Counted from the stretch's first letter, positions 22,646 through 34,901 are shown. The stretch is DNA of 64,000 nucleotides from Megalobrama amblycephala (GCF_018812025.1 NC_063062.1:6333513-6397512), one strand, 5' to 3'. Notes: a model not told the origin generated them from the sequence alone. Program-made: numbers and translations.

Positions 22646-23612
22646 CCAGTGTTGTTTGGACCCCACTAACTCTCATTGTATGGGCAAAAACAGTTATAAT
22701 TTTTTGTTTTCCATTGAAGAAAGAAAGTCATACAGATTTAGACTGACAAGAGAGTGAGTAAATGATTGTATTTTTCAGTCCCTTTAAGCCTCCTAAATAC
22801 GGGCTAAATATCTAAATATCTATGCTTTGTGTAATCCAAGCCACAGCAGTAAAACTGCTCCACATATGAAATATTATTAGATAAAATAGCGAAATTGCAC
22901 TCATCTTCTTGTCTGAATTATTTAAATTAAATACCTGAGCAGGACAAGTTTTTAGTAAGGCTTAAGAAGACATCTCTGGTATCAGTTCATATGCACCAGG
23001 CTTAAACAATTCAGTCAAGATGGAGCAGAATACAGAGGAATAATAAAACATTAGAAGAATGAGTGCTTCCCACCCATCCAATGTGGGACATTTTGCAGAG
23101 AGTTGAATTCTTACTCAGCCAAAGGACTCATCAAATGGTGAGAGCCATTCTATATTAGCCAGTGAAGTACCAGGTTTGGTCCGCTTCATTCTTGATATGT
23201 CAAACAGGCAGATTCTGTCCAGCTCAAGCTCCAGAAATACTCCCTTTAATCACAGCCACATTCTCTAAACCAGAGGTAATAGGACATTGTTTCCAGATAA
23301 ATGGTGGAATGTTGTGTTTGTTTTGTGTTAACGGGACACAGCTCTATCGGTTGGAACATAAGCCTAACTTCATTAATTTCCTGGCTTGACGCTGCATCAG
23401 TTCCTTTGCACCAACAAAAGGTCTAGTTTCTCCCGCTGCAGGGTGGGTCATCGCACAAAACCCCTGGTTATCATGAAGTGTGAGAAGAGACTCTAGGATT
23501 GGCGCCATTAGGGTTCGTGGTCAATAATGTGCTGCAAACTCAATTATTTTTTTGTCATTTTTGAGAAAGGTAAATTCAAGTTGTAACTAAATTTATGACT
23601 AAACTGATCATC

Positions 23613-24675
23613 TAAGGCCTGTTCACACAAAACACGAAAACTATAATGACAACGATAAAGATATAGTTCTAAAAATCGTTCTAAATATAAAAATAGCACA
23701 GAGAAAGATATAGTTGGAATCACTTTTCCACAATAAAAACTTTAGCTGCTTTTCCAATGTTGGGTCAAACCGTCGTTCTCTTTGCTTAACCGTTCCATTC
23801 CTTGATCCGGTGTGGTGAGAAATCGAGTCCCCCCAGAAATCGAGTCTCCTTTAGGACCCCATGTGATCCCATTGGTTCAACAGGCTTTTAATGGGTAGCA
23901 TTTTTAGCACCTGATTATAATTATAGTGTTTATAGTGTTTAAAATGTGTTATAATGACCATTAATGTCTTTTAAATGACATGGTTCATATAATAGTATAT
24001 AACTGAAGCTGTAGGTTGTGAAATGAAGCATTTCTCATGCTTACGGTTTATTTTTATTTAGCTTTTGTACTAACATAGCATACACTACCTGATTAGCCTG
24101 CTAGCTTAGCTTATATTATATTAGGTATGATTTTTGCTTCCAATATAGTTCCCAATTACATGTTTCAAATTAATGTTTGTATGTACTTAGCATGACAATT
24201 AATTTATTACAAATGTATTATAGTATTACTGTACCACATTTCTATTATTGTGAACATAGTATGTTGCAACAATCCTTATCCTTATAAAAAAATACATTTT
24301 AAGGCATGGTTATGTTTCCAGTTTGTTTTATTATGCAATACATAGGCATTCATTTTATATTTCAAGCCTGTTGTTTGTGCACTTAATGTAATAAACATCA
24401 TACAATAGTGAAATAGGTTATAATTAGTCAAGGAATCCCAAATGAAAATATAACTAGAATCATTCTTTACCATTCTTAGAATCGTTTGGCCCAACGGTGG
24501 AAAAGTGCCTATTGACAGCCAATCAGAATCCATCCTGCTTTAAAGAGCTTGAGAATTTAAAGCTGCAGGAGACAAAACTGCAGCACGCGCTTAGAATAAA
24601 CATAACAATATCGTTCGCTGGTGTGGACGCTAATATAGTTATAGTTATCGTTCATGGTGTGAACAGGCGTTTAGT
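23613..24675. mobile_element. Foldback DNA element (~1.06 kb)
   Basis: The left end GGCCTGTTCACACAAAACAC is mirrored by CATGGTGTGAACAGGCG at the right. The sub-terminal AACTATAATGACAACGATAA is mirrored by ATAGTTATAGTTATCGTT, and ATCGTTCTAAATA/TTAGAATAAACATAAC extend the arms. No transposase was found. Confidence 0.6.
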
Positions 24676-27600
24676 CAATTTTTAAACATCTCATTAGAGC
24701 TGCATGATTAAAGTAAATAGATCACAATCTCGATTCAAACACCCACACGATTTATTAATGACAACGATTTGCCCGTATCTATTAAACCTTTGACAAAATC
24801 ATACCTGAACATTTAAATTTGTGTTTGTGCTGTTGCGCTGAGCCAGAGAGAGCAGTTTTGAACCACACATTAGTTATTTCTGTGTTACAAATATTCAAAT
24901 TATCACAGAAGTACTGAGATAAAAGTTTAAAGTTAGGATATAAACACTGATGTCTACGATACAGCAAACTACCTTTTGAAACTAACTTGGCACTTCAAAT
25001 AACGGTGTTTTAATTACATCTTACGACACTAGGTGGCGACAAGTGACTGTTAAAAAATGTGTTTGTCATTGAATCATTCACTCAAAAGATTCATTCAAAA
25101 ACACAGATTCATCCAGTAATGAAACAAGTATTTATTAATGAGTCATTGAATACATTCAAACCATTTCTTTTATAATTCATTCAAATTAATTAAACATTTT
25201 TCCCAGCAATTAATATTTTGTTACATCCTCTAGTAGTCATGTTATTTTGTTTAGCTTATATTCAGAATCGTGGGAGAATCGTGATCTCTATTTGAAATCA
25301 ATAAATCGTGATTTCTCATTTTATCCAGAATTGTGCAGCTCTACATCTAATAAGATAGCACAGTATATTAAATCGATTATGATTAGAGAAATTTCATTTT
25401 GTAAATCAGTGGAAAAAAGCACTTTACAGACTTCCTGATTGAAAATAGCTAGAGCTTCGTTCAATTTCAAGTTCAAAAATCAACTGGTCTTTCCACTTCT
25501 AAATGTTGGAGACAGAATGTAACAGAGAGAGGTCATTGTATTTTCTATATTCAGAGAGGGCAAAACTGTGTTTTTTTTTTTCTTGCTCCTCTATTACTTC
25601 CTCAGTTTAAATACTACTGAGACATGCAGTTAAAATATATTATCATCAGTTCTTTGTGTTTGTACAGAATGCACTTTGAATAATACGGTGATTTACTTAC
25701 TATGTGTGTTTGGATTTATTGAGTGATATAGTTCTCCTGGTTTGGTTGTTATTCTTGATAACACAACTAATTTTCTTTTGTAAAACTGTCATTAAATTCT
25801 GTCCTGAAAATACTGTACAAGTTTGTACTGTATGTGTCTCATGAAATTCAGGCAATAACAAGCTGATGTAAAATACGAACATACCATGCTATTGCTGTAT
25901 AATAGTGTCTATCTTGAAATAAATTTAAATGATTACGGAAACACTTGCAACCAACCTAAACGCATTCAAAGCTGTTACAAACATGCCTACTTTATTTTAT
26001 TCTAGTTGAGAAGACAATAGTTTGCATTTCAAACTCAAAAAAGTGTACTGTTGTCAAGTCAAATCACCCCTTTTTGAGTAGTTTGAGCTTATGACTAATT
26101 GTTTCTGCATAAAAATACAGACTAGTTAATCATTGGAATGCATGAATTTCAATATACAATCATGTCACATAGCAAAAAAATGGCATTAGTCATCATCTGA
26201 ACCAGAGAAATGGTGTGAAAAAAGGAAGAATGATTTACATGCAAATTGCTCCTCAGCGAACGAACAGTTCCCAACAACGTTAAACTGCTTTCCAATAGGA
26301 TCATATTTTAATCCATTATATTTATATCCATACAGAGGAATTCAAATTTGTGCCTGCATGTCAAGTAGGTCATCTATTGGCAAGGATGCATATTGAAATT
26401 TAAGCATTCGATAGATTTGCAGGCTGTGGTCCCTCATTCCATTCTTAAAAGTTGTTAAAAACATGGAGAAAATGGATGCACTACATAAAATGAGCATTTC
26501 ACAGGCTAAGTGCCAGAGTTCAGCATATTTCACAGGACTAAAAAGAGCAAAATTTGTCGTCTTCTGAGTTGAGCAACGGTTTTGGTCTGCATCCAGAGCT
26601 GTAAAGAGACAGCCAACACAATGCTTGTCACCCAATAAAACCTCCAGTGGGACCTGACAGCCTTCCAGATGAGGCTGGATCTCTCCCAAATGAATCCATC
26701 AGGGAAGATGTCTGGCACTTGCACAACCCATTTTTACTTTCTCACTCCCTGAACGGTCCAATCCCTTCGCTCTTCTTACATTTCTGGCAGAGTTTCAGTC
26801 CCTTGGGCTTTGCTAAACTCTCTCCTTCTCACACGCACAAACAGAAAACCAAACGCAGACAAAGATAAAGGAGTTTGTACGACTTAAGACAAAGTGTAGG
26901 GTGATAGAATGCAGAAAATAGGAGAAAAGTACAAAAAACTCTGTTTTATATGTCAGGAAGGTTCTGTACCTGGAAAATACTGCCACTTTATTGGCTGTTT
27001 AATCCACTAGATCACATTATTTAAATCTTCCTTGCACACACACTGTCCATAGTGTTTCAGAGTAAAAAAAAAAAGTCTATTAGGCCATGAAACGCTGCCC
27101 ATTTCTTACTTTTCAAGATGTTGCAAAAGATTTAAAATGTTTTTTTCTTTTTTACGCAATACTATTAACTTTCATATGAGCTGCCTTCATTGTGTGTATG
27201 AAATTAAAGGGATGGTTCCCCCAAAAATAGACAAATAGAAACCTTTGCTTTCAAGGAAAATGATGCAGAATTTCCATGAGATCCATGAGCCATGATCTCT
27301 CAGAAGACATCCAAAGTGATCTATTTTCCATTTCTAACAATCTGCAGAAGTATGATCATATTACAGGAATATTATTTTATTTTATTTTATTTTATAAGGC
27401 TTTGCTAACTGCAATGTACCTTTTAACGGTGGTGTGAAATAATTGTGCTTCATCTCACAGCCACATGAGGGCAGCAGACATCTCCTCAGCAAATTTACAG
27501 GTAATATAAAAACAAAGAATTCACAAAAGCAACAAACCTGGGCTGTATCTACAAAGAATATTATTATAATTCTACTGAAGTTGTAACCACGTTCTTTTTA

Positions 27601-28381
27601 CTCGTTTGCCACAGCCTAGCACAGAAGATATTGTTTTGTGTTTTTTTTTCTCAGAAAAATCTGTCAGATTTCAGAAACATGCACAGCACAAGCTTAATGC
27701 AAGAACAATAGCAAGTTTTGAGTTACTGATTAGCTGCTACGTGTGATCAGTTTTGTACAAAGAGTTTTGAAAATATACCACCTACCTGTGAAAATTAGCA
27801 GTTAAAAGAAATGTAACTTAGTCCTCACATATAGTTGTTTCTATATAAATGTCAAAATGGCTAGAAACATTCAAACACTCCTACTCTAGGCCAAATCCTA
27901 TTACTCACTCCAACACTGAAATACCGACGACATTTGTCTTAATGTGGTCTGTTGACTTCATTAAATCAGGTATGGGTTTCCTATAAGTACTCTAGAGGAA
28001 CAAAGGCATGCAGGTCAGGTGAATTTATACAGAGGCGGGCTTTAATGGCACAAAAGTGCCTTATAAGCTCACTTTAGACATTTCACATTTGCAGTTAGAT
28101 CAAGTTATTTAATGCTGAATGTGTATGTCAAAACCTGAATGTTTAGATCTATTAAATACCCACTTTGGGAAAAAAAAAACATGAAAGACGTGGTGTGGGC
28201 TCAGTAGAGTCACTTGACCTTTTCTGAAATAATTACCTGCTTCCAGGTGAACTGCTTCCAGGTGAGCTGCATGCTTCTTCTCTGAGGGTAAATGTTTAAA
28301 ATCCCAGACAAAAATCATTTAATTGAGCATTAGTAATACTGTTGTTATAGAAACAATCATTCAGTTTATGCATATCATCTG
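24676..28381. other. Intergenic stretch between alx4 and the kinase
   Basis: No gene was recognised. A partial repeat end (AAAGGGATGGTTCCCCCAAA) lies near 27207 and a (TTTTA)n run near 27373-27393. The remainder shows only short spurious open frames. Confidence 0.4.
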
Positions 28382-28387
28382 TTTATT
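28382..28387 (-). terminator. Candidate poly(A) signal of the Pim-like kinase
   Basis: TTTATT on the plus strand is AATAAA on the minus strand. It lies at the far edge of the tandem-repeat array, about 1.75 kb beyond the kinase stop codon, and no better signal was noticed inside the array. Inferred. Confidence 0.35.
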
Positions 28388-28389
28388 TA

Positions 28390-30065
28390 CAATAGAGCCC
28401 AGTGCAGGCTTGGGGTGGCAGAGACAGGGAGCCCTGGAACTGTGACAGCCAGGACAGCAACCAGGATCTCTGAAAGGAGGAAGCTATGATTGGACCTTTT
28501 GGGATCAGGATGGCCCAAGAGAGAATGCGGGAGTGAGTGTCACCTCTGGGACAAGGTGGCAAAGAAAGGGAACACTGGGGCAGTTGAGGCAACAACTCAG
28601 GGACCATTCATACTCTGATGATGCCCCAGATGTTAATGCCACTGCTGTCTATTTGGCGGCAGTGGCATTAACATCTGGAGAGGCCAGATGGATCCTTTGA
28701 GATCTGGATGGCAAGAGAAAGAGAGAGCTTTTGGACTGGAGTGGTGTTGGGCACTGGCAAATTTCTCTAGGACTGGAGCTTTGAGACCAAGAGACTGAAA
28801 GAGGGAGCTCTGAGGATGGTGCAGCTGAGAAGGCAACTCAGGGAGCAAGCAGACTATGACAAAGAACTCTGAAGTTGCCCTAGATGTTAATGCCACTGCT
28901 GTCTCTTTGGGGCTGGAGGCACTGACATCTGGGGAGGGCATCATGAGGGATCTAGATGGCCTGAAAGAGAGAGAGAGCTCTTGGACTGGGGCGGTCTTGA
29001 GCACTGGCTAGTTTATCTGGGACTGGAGCTCTGGTACAAGGTGGCAAAGAAAGGGAACTCTGGGGCAGTTGAGGCAACAACTCAGGAACCATTCATACTC
29101 TGATGATACCCCAGATGTTAATGCCACTGCTGTCTATTTGGCGGCAGTGGCATTAACATCTGGAGAGGCCAGATGGATCCTTTGGGATCTGGATGGCAAG
29201 AGAAAGAGAGAGCTTTTGGACTGGAGTGGTGTTGGGCACTGGCTAATTTCTCTAGGACTGGAGCTTTGAGACCAGGAGACTGAAAGAGGGAGCTCTGAGG
29301 ATGGTGCAGCTGAGACGGCAACTCAGGGAGCAAGCAGACTATGACAAAGAACTCTGAAGTTGCCCTAGATGTTAATGCCACTGCTGTCTCTTTGGGGCAG
29401 GCGGCACTGACATCTGGGGAGGGCATCATGAGGGATCTAGATGGCCTGAAAGAGAGAGAGAGCTCTTGGACTGGGGTGGTCTTGAGCACTGGCTAGTTTA
29501 TCTGGGACTGGAGCTCTGGTACAAGGTGGCAAAGAAAGGGAACTCTGGGGCAGTTGAGGCAACAACTCAGGGACCATTCATACTCTGATGATACCCCAGA
29601 TGTTAATGCCACTGCTGTCTATTTGGCGGCAGTGGCATTAACATCTGGAGAGGCCAGATGGATCCTTTGGGATCTGGATGGCAAGAGAAAGAGAGAGCTT
29701 TTGGACTGGAGTGGTGTTGGGCACTGGCTAATTTCTCTAGGACTGGAACTTTGAGACCAGGAGACTGAAAGAGGGAGCTCTGAGGATGGTGCAGCTGAGA
29801 CGGCAACTCAGGGAGCAAGCAGACTATGACAAAGAACTCTGAAGTTGCCCTAGATGTTAATGCCACTGCCGTCTCTTTGGGGGCAGTAGCATTAACATCT
29901 GGGGAGGCTATCATGAGGGATCTGGACTGGGGTGGTCTTGGGCACTGCTTAGGTTGCAGCCATTAAAGGGAGCTCTAGGCCTGGGGCAGCCAAGACAGCA
30001 GATGGGACAGGGTGCAGGATGCACTGGGACTCTGGAAGAGAGTTGTACTTTGGTGTACTGGCTTT
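28390..30065. repeat. 485-bp tandem repeat array with internal hairpins
   Basis: About 3.3 units with a constant 485-bp spacing: the phrase CCCCAGATGTTAATGCCACT recurs near 28623, 29109 and 29594. Each unit holds a perfect 20-bp inverted repeat (CCAGATGTTAATGCCACTGC and its reverse complement) around a ~12-base loop. A second, imperfect version lies about 254 bp further on, so the unit itself grew from an older duplication. Adjacent units are nearly identical, indicating recent expansion or homogenisation. It starts about 70 bp past the kinase stop and probably forms its 3' UTR. Confidence 0.85.
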
Positions 30066-30133
30066 GACAAGAACATCTGGGGCAGCTGTGAAAGGAGCAG
30101 CCTGAAAGGTTCCTGTCATTTTAATGACCCTAT

Positions 30134-33100
30134 TTACAGTGTCACCTCCACGTCTGTGACCTGAAACAAAGTTTACTCTGTTAATATATTACAACTAGAA
30201 CAGATTTGAATGGGCAACTTTAGCTTTCACAATAGATAAAGTTTTAATACCTTAAGCCAGTTGTGAAGGAGGATCTTGTCTAACTGAATCCGCTGCTCAG
30301 GATTATATTGCAGGAGACAACCAATCAAATGGCAGCATTCTGTATAAAAGATAGGAGAGATTATTACCTTAAACTTCACTTCTTCTCTCTTTGATAATGT
30401 TATTCTCAGTGATGAAATATTTTTAATTCAGAATTAGCTGAATTCAGCCATTTAGCTGTAATAAAGTGCTCACCTTTTGATAAGCCAGATTTGGACCAGA
30501 GATTTGCATTGATGACATCCAGGTCAGTGTTGGATGGATAATCCCCACACACCAATGCAAACAATAGTACACCAAGCGACCACACTGTCGCTGGCTCGCC
30601 ATGGTACTGTCCCTCCATTGTATACTCAGGCGGGCAGTACAGATCTGTGCCTGAATCAAAGAAATTTAGTCTGATGTGCAAGTGTGCATTACCAAAAAAA
30701 AGAAAAAAAAAAGAGAAAAGATTTGATGCTCCTGACTTGACACAATAGATTGAGAATCTGAAGGATAATACGTACCTATAAACAAATTATATGGTGAGTT
30801 CACAAGAAGATCACCGCACCCGAAGTCGATCAGCTTTACTTCAAAGGTGTCCTCGTTAAACAGCAGATTCTCGAGTTTGATGTCGCCATGTAGCACACCA
30901 CGTTGGCAGCACATGAGTGCAGCGTGGGTTGCCTGCCTCATGACAACCTGTGCTAACTCCTCATCGATGAAGCCTCCGTGGCGCTCTGCGACACCAAACA
31001 AGTCCTCGCAAGGTGAGGGCCGCTCTAAGACCATGATGTAATCGTCGGGTCGATCCTGCCAGTCCAGGAGTTCGATGATCTCAGAAACTCTGGGACCTTC
31101 ATTGGCAAGAATCAACAGAGCAACCTCCACTGGGAGGGGTTTGGGATGCCCCGGCTAGAAGACAGAAAATTTTTTGGTATTTGGAGGTGGTTTCCCAAAT
31201 AGGGAATCTGTAGACAATTTGTCTATGTAGTTTATATTAATATAAGAGGTGTGAAACTGAAAACAGTAACTGAGAAAAAACACAGCCTACTTACAATGCT
31301 GATATAAACCACATTCTCCGTCTTTGTAACAAATTTCACTGCTACCTGTAGAACAAAAAACAAACCAAAAGAGGGATTTATGTAAAATTTCACGTAAAGT
31401 TTGAAAGATTTAAATTCCATGCATGATTTTAAAATTATGTAGAGCATGTTTTGTCAGTCTGACTAGTTTTACAGGTGCTCTAATCAGTGGACATATGATA
31501 CACTAAGAGGCTTTGTAAAGGATAGAGTGAGATATCACAAGGATGAGGATAAGACTAAATGATTTTCTAACTAAATATTGTTAGTACAAAAAAGAGGAAA
31601 CCTTGACGCCATCTTCCAAACGACTCCCTTCATATACTGCTCCGAAACATCCTTCACCCAGCAAATTGCCAATTTTGTAGTGTTGAGAATTGATAACTGT
31701 TAAAATATAAACAAGCAGTGACATTTCATCAGGACAGGAAAGACAATGTCCAGAAGAAGACATAAAATGGTGGTACTATTTGCACATATTGTAATCAAAA
31801 ATGTGTGTTGTGCCAGTAAACTGACCCTCAATTCTCGTCGCCACTTCCCCATCATTCTCAAAAGACACAAGGTCCTCTGTTGTACTGATTGATGTTTGCA
31901 GAACATCAACACTCCAGTCCGACACAGATCTGGCTGGAGCTTGAAGGATGTTGACACTCCAGTCAGATGCAGTAGGCGCTGGTGTCTGGAAAATATTGAG
32001 GCTCCAATCAGATGGAGAGCGGACAGAAGCAGTGAAGAGATCGGTGCTCCAGTCAGGCACAGAGTGGACAGGAGCAGGGAGAATGTCAGTGCTTGAATCA
32101 CATGGAGAGCTGAGAGGAGTGGAAAGGATTTTGACACTCAAATCTGGCGCAGAGCAAACTGGAGTGGGTTCGACATCGGCGCTCCAGTCAGATGCAGAGC
32201 TGTCAGGAGTGGGAAAGATGTCAGCACTCCAATCAGGCGTGGAGTGAAGTGGAGTGGGTTGGACATCAGCACTCCAATAAGATGCAGAGCAGACTGGAGC
32301 GGGGAGGACATCGAGACTCCAGTCAGACCCAGAGTGGACAGGAGCGGGGAAAATGTTGGAGCTCCATTCAGATGGAGAGTGGACAGAAGCAGTGAAGACA
32401 TCAGTGCTCCAGTCAGGCACAGAGTGGACAGGAGCAGGGAGAATATCAGTGCTTGAATCAGACTGAGAGCTGAGAGGAGTGGGAAAGATATTGACACTCA
32501 AATATGGCGCAGAGCAAACTGGAGTAGGTTCGACATTGGCGCCCCAGTCAGATGCAGAGCTGTCAGGAGCGGGAAAGATGTCAGCGCTCCAATCAGGCGT
32601 GGAGTGAAGTGGAGTGGGTTGGACATCAGCACTCCAATCAGATGCAGAGCAGACTGGAGCGGGGAGGACATCAGTGCTCCAGTCAAAAGCAGAGTGGATT
32701 GGAGTGGGGAGGACGTTGTCGCTCCATTCGCGAACTGTAAGATGGAGGCAATTATCATCAGCCTCAGGCTGGCCAGTGGGAAGGACTTTAGGATTACTGG
32801 TACAAAGATCTTGACGATCATGGTTCTCTACAGTTAGGATGGCATGCTGGAGAAAAATATGATCTAAATAGGAGAATGATACCAAAAGTTAAATATTGCA
32901 AATATTGGATACTGATCACTGCAACTAAGATACTTATTGTAATTAATGAAAGGCTTTCATTAAATATTTCATATCGACATTCAGAATTTCATATTAAAAT
33001 AAATGAATTATTTCTATTTGTTAAAGTCTTGTGTCATGTGTAAAATAAATGTCATGTTCTGAATATCAGAATTCTGATAAGCAACTTTTTTTTTTTTTTT

Positions 33101-33458
33101 CAGTGTGTAAGTTACAGATTCTTATAACATAGTCATGTTATTTACCATCAGAACTTCTTGCAGATGGACCGTCTGAAGGTGTTTCGGCTGCCTCAGTATC
33201 CTGGTTTTCCTCACTACCCTGACCTGAGGTGGTCTTGAGGTATTTTTTGCCACCTCTTCGATGAGAAAAGGCCCACTTCCAAAACCTTCTCTTCTTTTTA
33301 AAAGCATCCTCCTTCCTTCCTCTCTCTTTTTTACCATCCACAATTGGATGTGGATGGTTTTCCACTTTACTTGTGGAAGATTGTGCTGGTGTACAGTATT
33401 TGTACACACTATCACAATCCTTTATTGCTGGCTTACAACATGAATTGAGTTGTCCCAT
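30134..33458 (-). CDS. Pim-like serine/threonine kinase with N-terminal repeats
   Basis: Eight exons on the minus strand: 33458-33146, 32863-31826, 31696-31602, 31345-31295, 31154-30776, 30650-30474, 30339-30251 and 30160-30134 (TAA). All splice sites are GT/AG and phases agree, giving 722 residues. The kinase domain spans about 457-714, with glycine loop LLGEGCFGAVYEG (463-475), Lys486 in VAVKF, Glu509 in PVEVALL, the Pim-type proline hinge LERPSPCEDLF (542-552), catalytic Asp590 in HGDIKLEN and Asp609 in DFGCG. GTDLYCPPEY and VWSLGVLLFALVCGDYP match the Pim family. Pim kinases phosphorylate Ser/Thr in basic motifs and are usually active without activation-loop phosphorylation. The ~450-residue extension is described in separate entries. 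HRD is replaced by HGD. Pim-like genes are strongly amplified in cyprinids, so this is probably one family member. Its substrates are unknown. Confidence 0.9.
30251..31696 (-). CDS. Kinase-domain exons of the Pim-like gene
   Basis: Five exons carry the catalytic domain. 31696-31602 has the glycine loop. 31345-31295 is a 17-codon exon with the ATP-binding Lys486. 31154-30776 has helix C, hinge, catalytic loop and DFG. 30650-30474 has the P+1/APE-equivalent region (CPPEY) and helix F (VWSLGVLL). 30339-30251 has the C-lobe end (CCHLIGCLLQYNPEQRIQLD). Phases are 1-0, 0-0, 0-1, 1-1 and 1-0, so skipping the 51-bp exon would keep frame but delete the ATP-binding lysine. Confidence 0.88.
31899..32708 (-). 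repeat. Coding minisatellite: 18 x 15-residue repeats
   Basis: Residues 157-426 of the kinase are eighteen units of 45 bp with consensus near PAPVHSASDWSADVL. Tryptophan and Asp-Trp-Ser are the most constant positions, lost only in units that read DLS or DSS. A higher-order period of eight units (360 bp) is visible: units 2-8 pair with 10-16, for example PTPLHSTPDWSADIF in units 3 and 11. The region is Pro/Ser/Asp-rich and probably unfolded or linker-like. Open frames on the plus strand here are shadows. Confidence 0.85.
33146..33458 (-). CDS. First exon of the Pim-like gene, lipid-anchor-like N-terminus
   Basis: It starts MGQLNSCCKPAIKDC: Gly2 plus Ser6 fits the N-myristoylation pattern and Cys7/Cys8 are placed for palmitoylation, as in dually acylated membrane kinases. 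A strongly basic stretch (DAFKKKRRFWKWAFSHRRGG, about residues 51-70) could bind acidic lipids or act as a nuclear signal. The exon ends SSARSSD-like at residue 104 with donor GATG|GTAAAT. The start is chosen because it is the first ATG of the frame and gives the acylation motif. Confidence 0.75.
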
Positions 33459-34129
33459 ATTCGCTGTTGTGAGTGAGCTGCAGGATGAGCAAAGTAAGGC
33501 TAGTTTTTGCCCACATGCTTACACATACATTATGATAACATTATAGAACTCTGTAACGTTCTGCCAGTTCATGAACGTGTGTTTCTATGCTAATTTCGAC
33601 AGTACCAAAGCCAGTACCCTATTGGTTCGAACCACTACGTGGGCGTGGCTTCTCCTCAGCGCTAATTCACAGTGCAAATGTGTTACTGTAGCTACTTTTT
33701 GAAGGAGCAGAGAGCGATTCTTGAACTTTTGCGTGAAAAACGCGAAGATTTATTTGGGGATTCATCATGCCACGCCCTGTTTGATGAATAAACGATTTGT
33801 GATTCATTTTTTGTCGCTTCAAATCGGTTGCATGTAAGTGCATCATTCAAACTGTAAATAATGTCGCGAGCTTATTCTTGTATTTAAACACAAAACCATA
33901 ATTCATTACTTAGCACGTGAAATATAAGTATCTAATCAGTCTTCTAAGGTTTTGTCATTTCAAAAGTGTTACAACCTTGTTTCGAGCGCTGTGATTATAT
34001 CTGGCTTGTACTTTAATCGAGGACCATTTACAAAACACATAAGGTTAGGCTACTTTAACCAGTAACTGTCCATTTATAAAAGCTGGTATTGTACTGTCCT
34101 AGTTATTTTGAATAACTGTGTTACTAGGT
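33459..34129. other. Upstream flank of the Pim-like gene
   Basis: Presumed promoter and 5' UTR of the kinase. A CCAAT-type element (CTATTGGTTCG on the plus strand, about 33619-33629) and a GC-box-like GGGCGTGGC (about 33641-33649) are visible. No transcription start can be fixed. Confidence 0.25.
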
Positions 34130-34580
34130 TCAATGAAGTGGTTGCCAGTACGTTATCGCATTGTTCTTAAGATTCTCGTACTTGTTTTTAAGGCCATTCA
34201 CAATTTAGCGCCTATTTACCTGTCTAGGATGGTCACAGTGTAACGTGTAACGTTACTCCGCCCAGATCCTTGAGATCTGAAAACAAATATCGACTTGCCG
34301 TTGCTAAGACAAAATACAAACACAAAGGTGATCGAGTCGCTATTAGATCCATCAAATCTTTATCTGTTAAAATCACATTTGCTTAAGTCTGAATGCAAAT
34401 TCTAATTATGGAGAGTGATGTTTAATATGTTATGTGTGTGTTTTACATTGTTTTATTTGTTTTTATTTATACTTTTGTTTGCTCTTGGCACTGTGAAGCA
34501 CTTTGGACAACTAACGTTGTATTAAATTGGTGCTATATAAATAAAATACAAAATGCAAAATACAAATACAAAATACTGCC
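34130..34580 (+). mobile_element. L2-type LINE 3' fragment
   Basis: It encodes the C-terminus of a non-LTR ORF2: KWLPVRYRIVLKILVLVFKA then IHNLAPIYLSRMV, the typical 'LPV..RI.FK.L...K..H..AP.YL' signature. After a frame change it reads RSENKYRLAVAKTKYKHKGD. The non-coding tail CACTGTGAAGCACTTTGGAC and GCTATATAAATAAAAT, followed by ACAAAAT repeats, is the typical L2 3' end. It is 5'-truncated and frameshifted. Confidence 0.8.
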
Positions 34581-34899
34581 AACCACTTCGACACATCTAA
34601 ATCCGTCGAGATGTATTGATAGACATACAATACGGTAATAATATCAAAATGTATTAAAGAATGTATTTGAGATGACAAATGGTTACTTTTGCATGTCATA
34701 ACAGTAAACCAAATACTTAAGCCACACTTAAATTTAAAATAAACACCTATGGCATAAAAAGAATATACCACAAACACACTTGTCAATCAAAACAATTAAA
34801 AACAACAACAAAAGCTTTTTTGGGTTTCAAAAAATAGGACATATTAATAATGTGGTCACTTGTTAAAAGTTTTAGGACTAGGAAAAGTTGTACACTAAT

Positions 34900-34901
<2 letters not shown>

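Noticed and set aside
28633..29914. Open frames of 103-123 codons in the 485-bp array
   Set aside because: The repeat length is not a multiple of 3 and stops recur in every unit, so the array cannot be read through. The frames have no family similarity I recognise.
31896..32837. Plus-strand frames opposite the kinase repeat exon
   Set aside because: Shadows of the minus-strand coding repeat, whose splice sites and phase fit the kinase.
33615..33652. Defined promoter for the Pim-like gene
   Set aside because: CCAAT- and GC-box-like words are present but common. Without transcript ends they do not fix a promoter.
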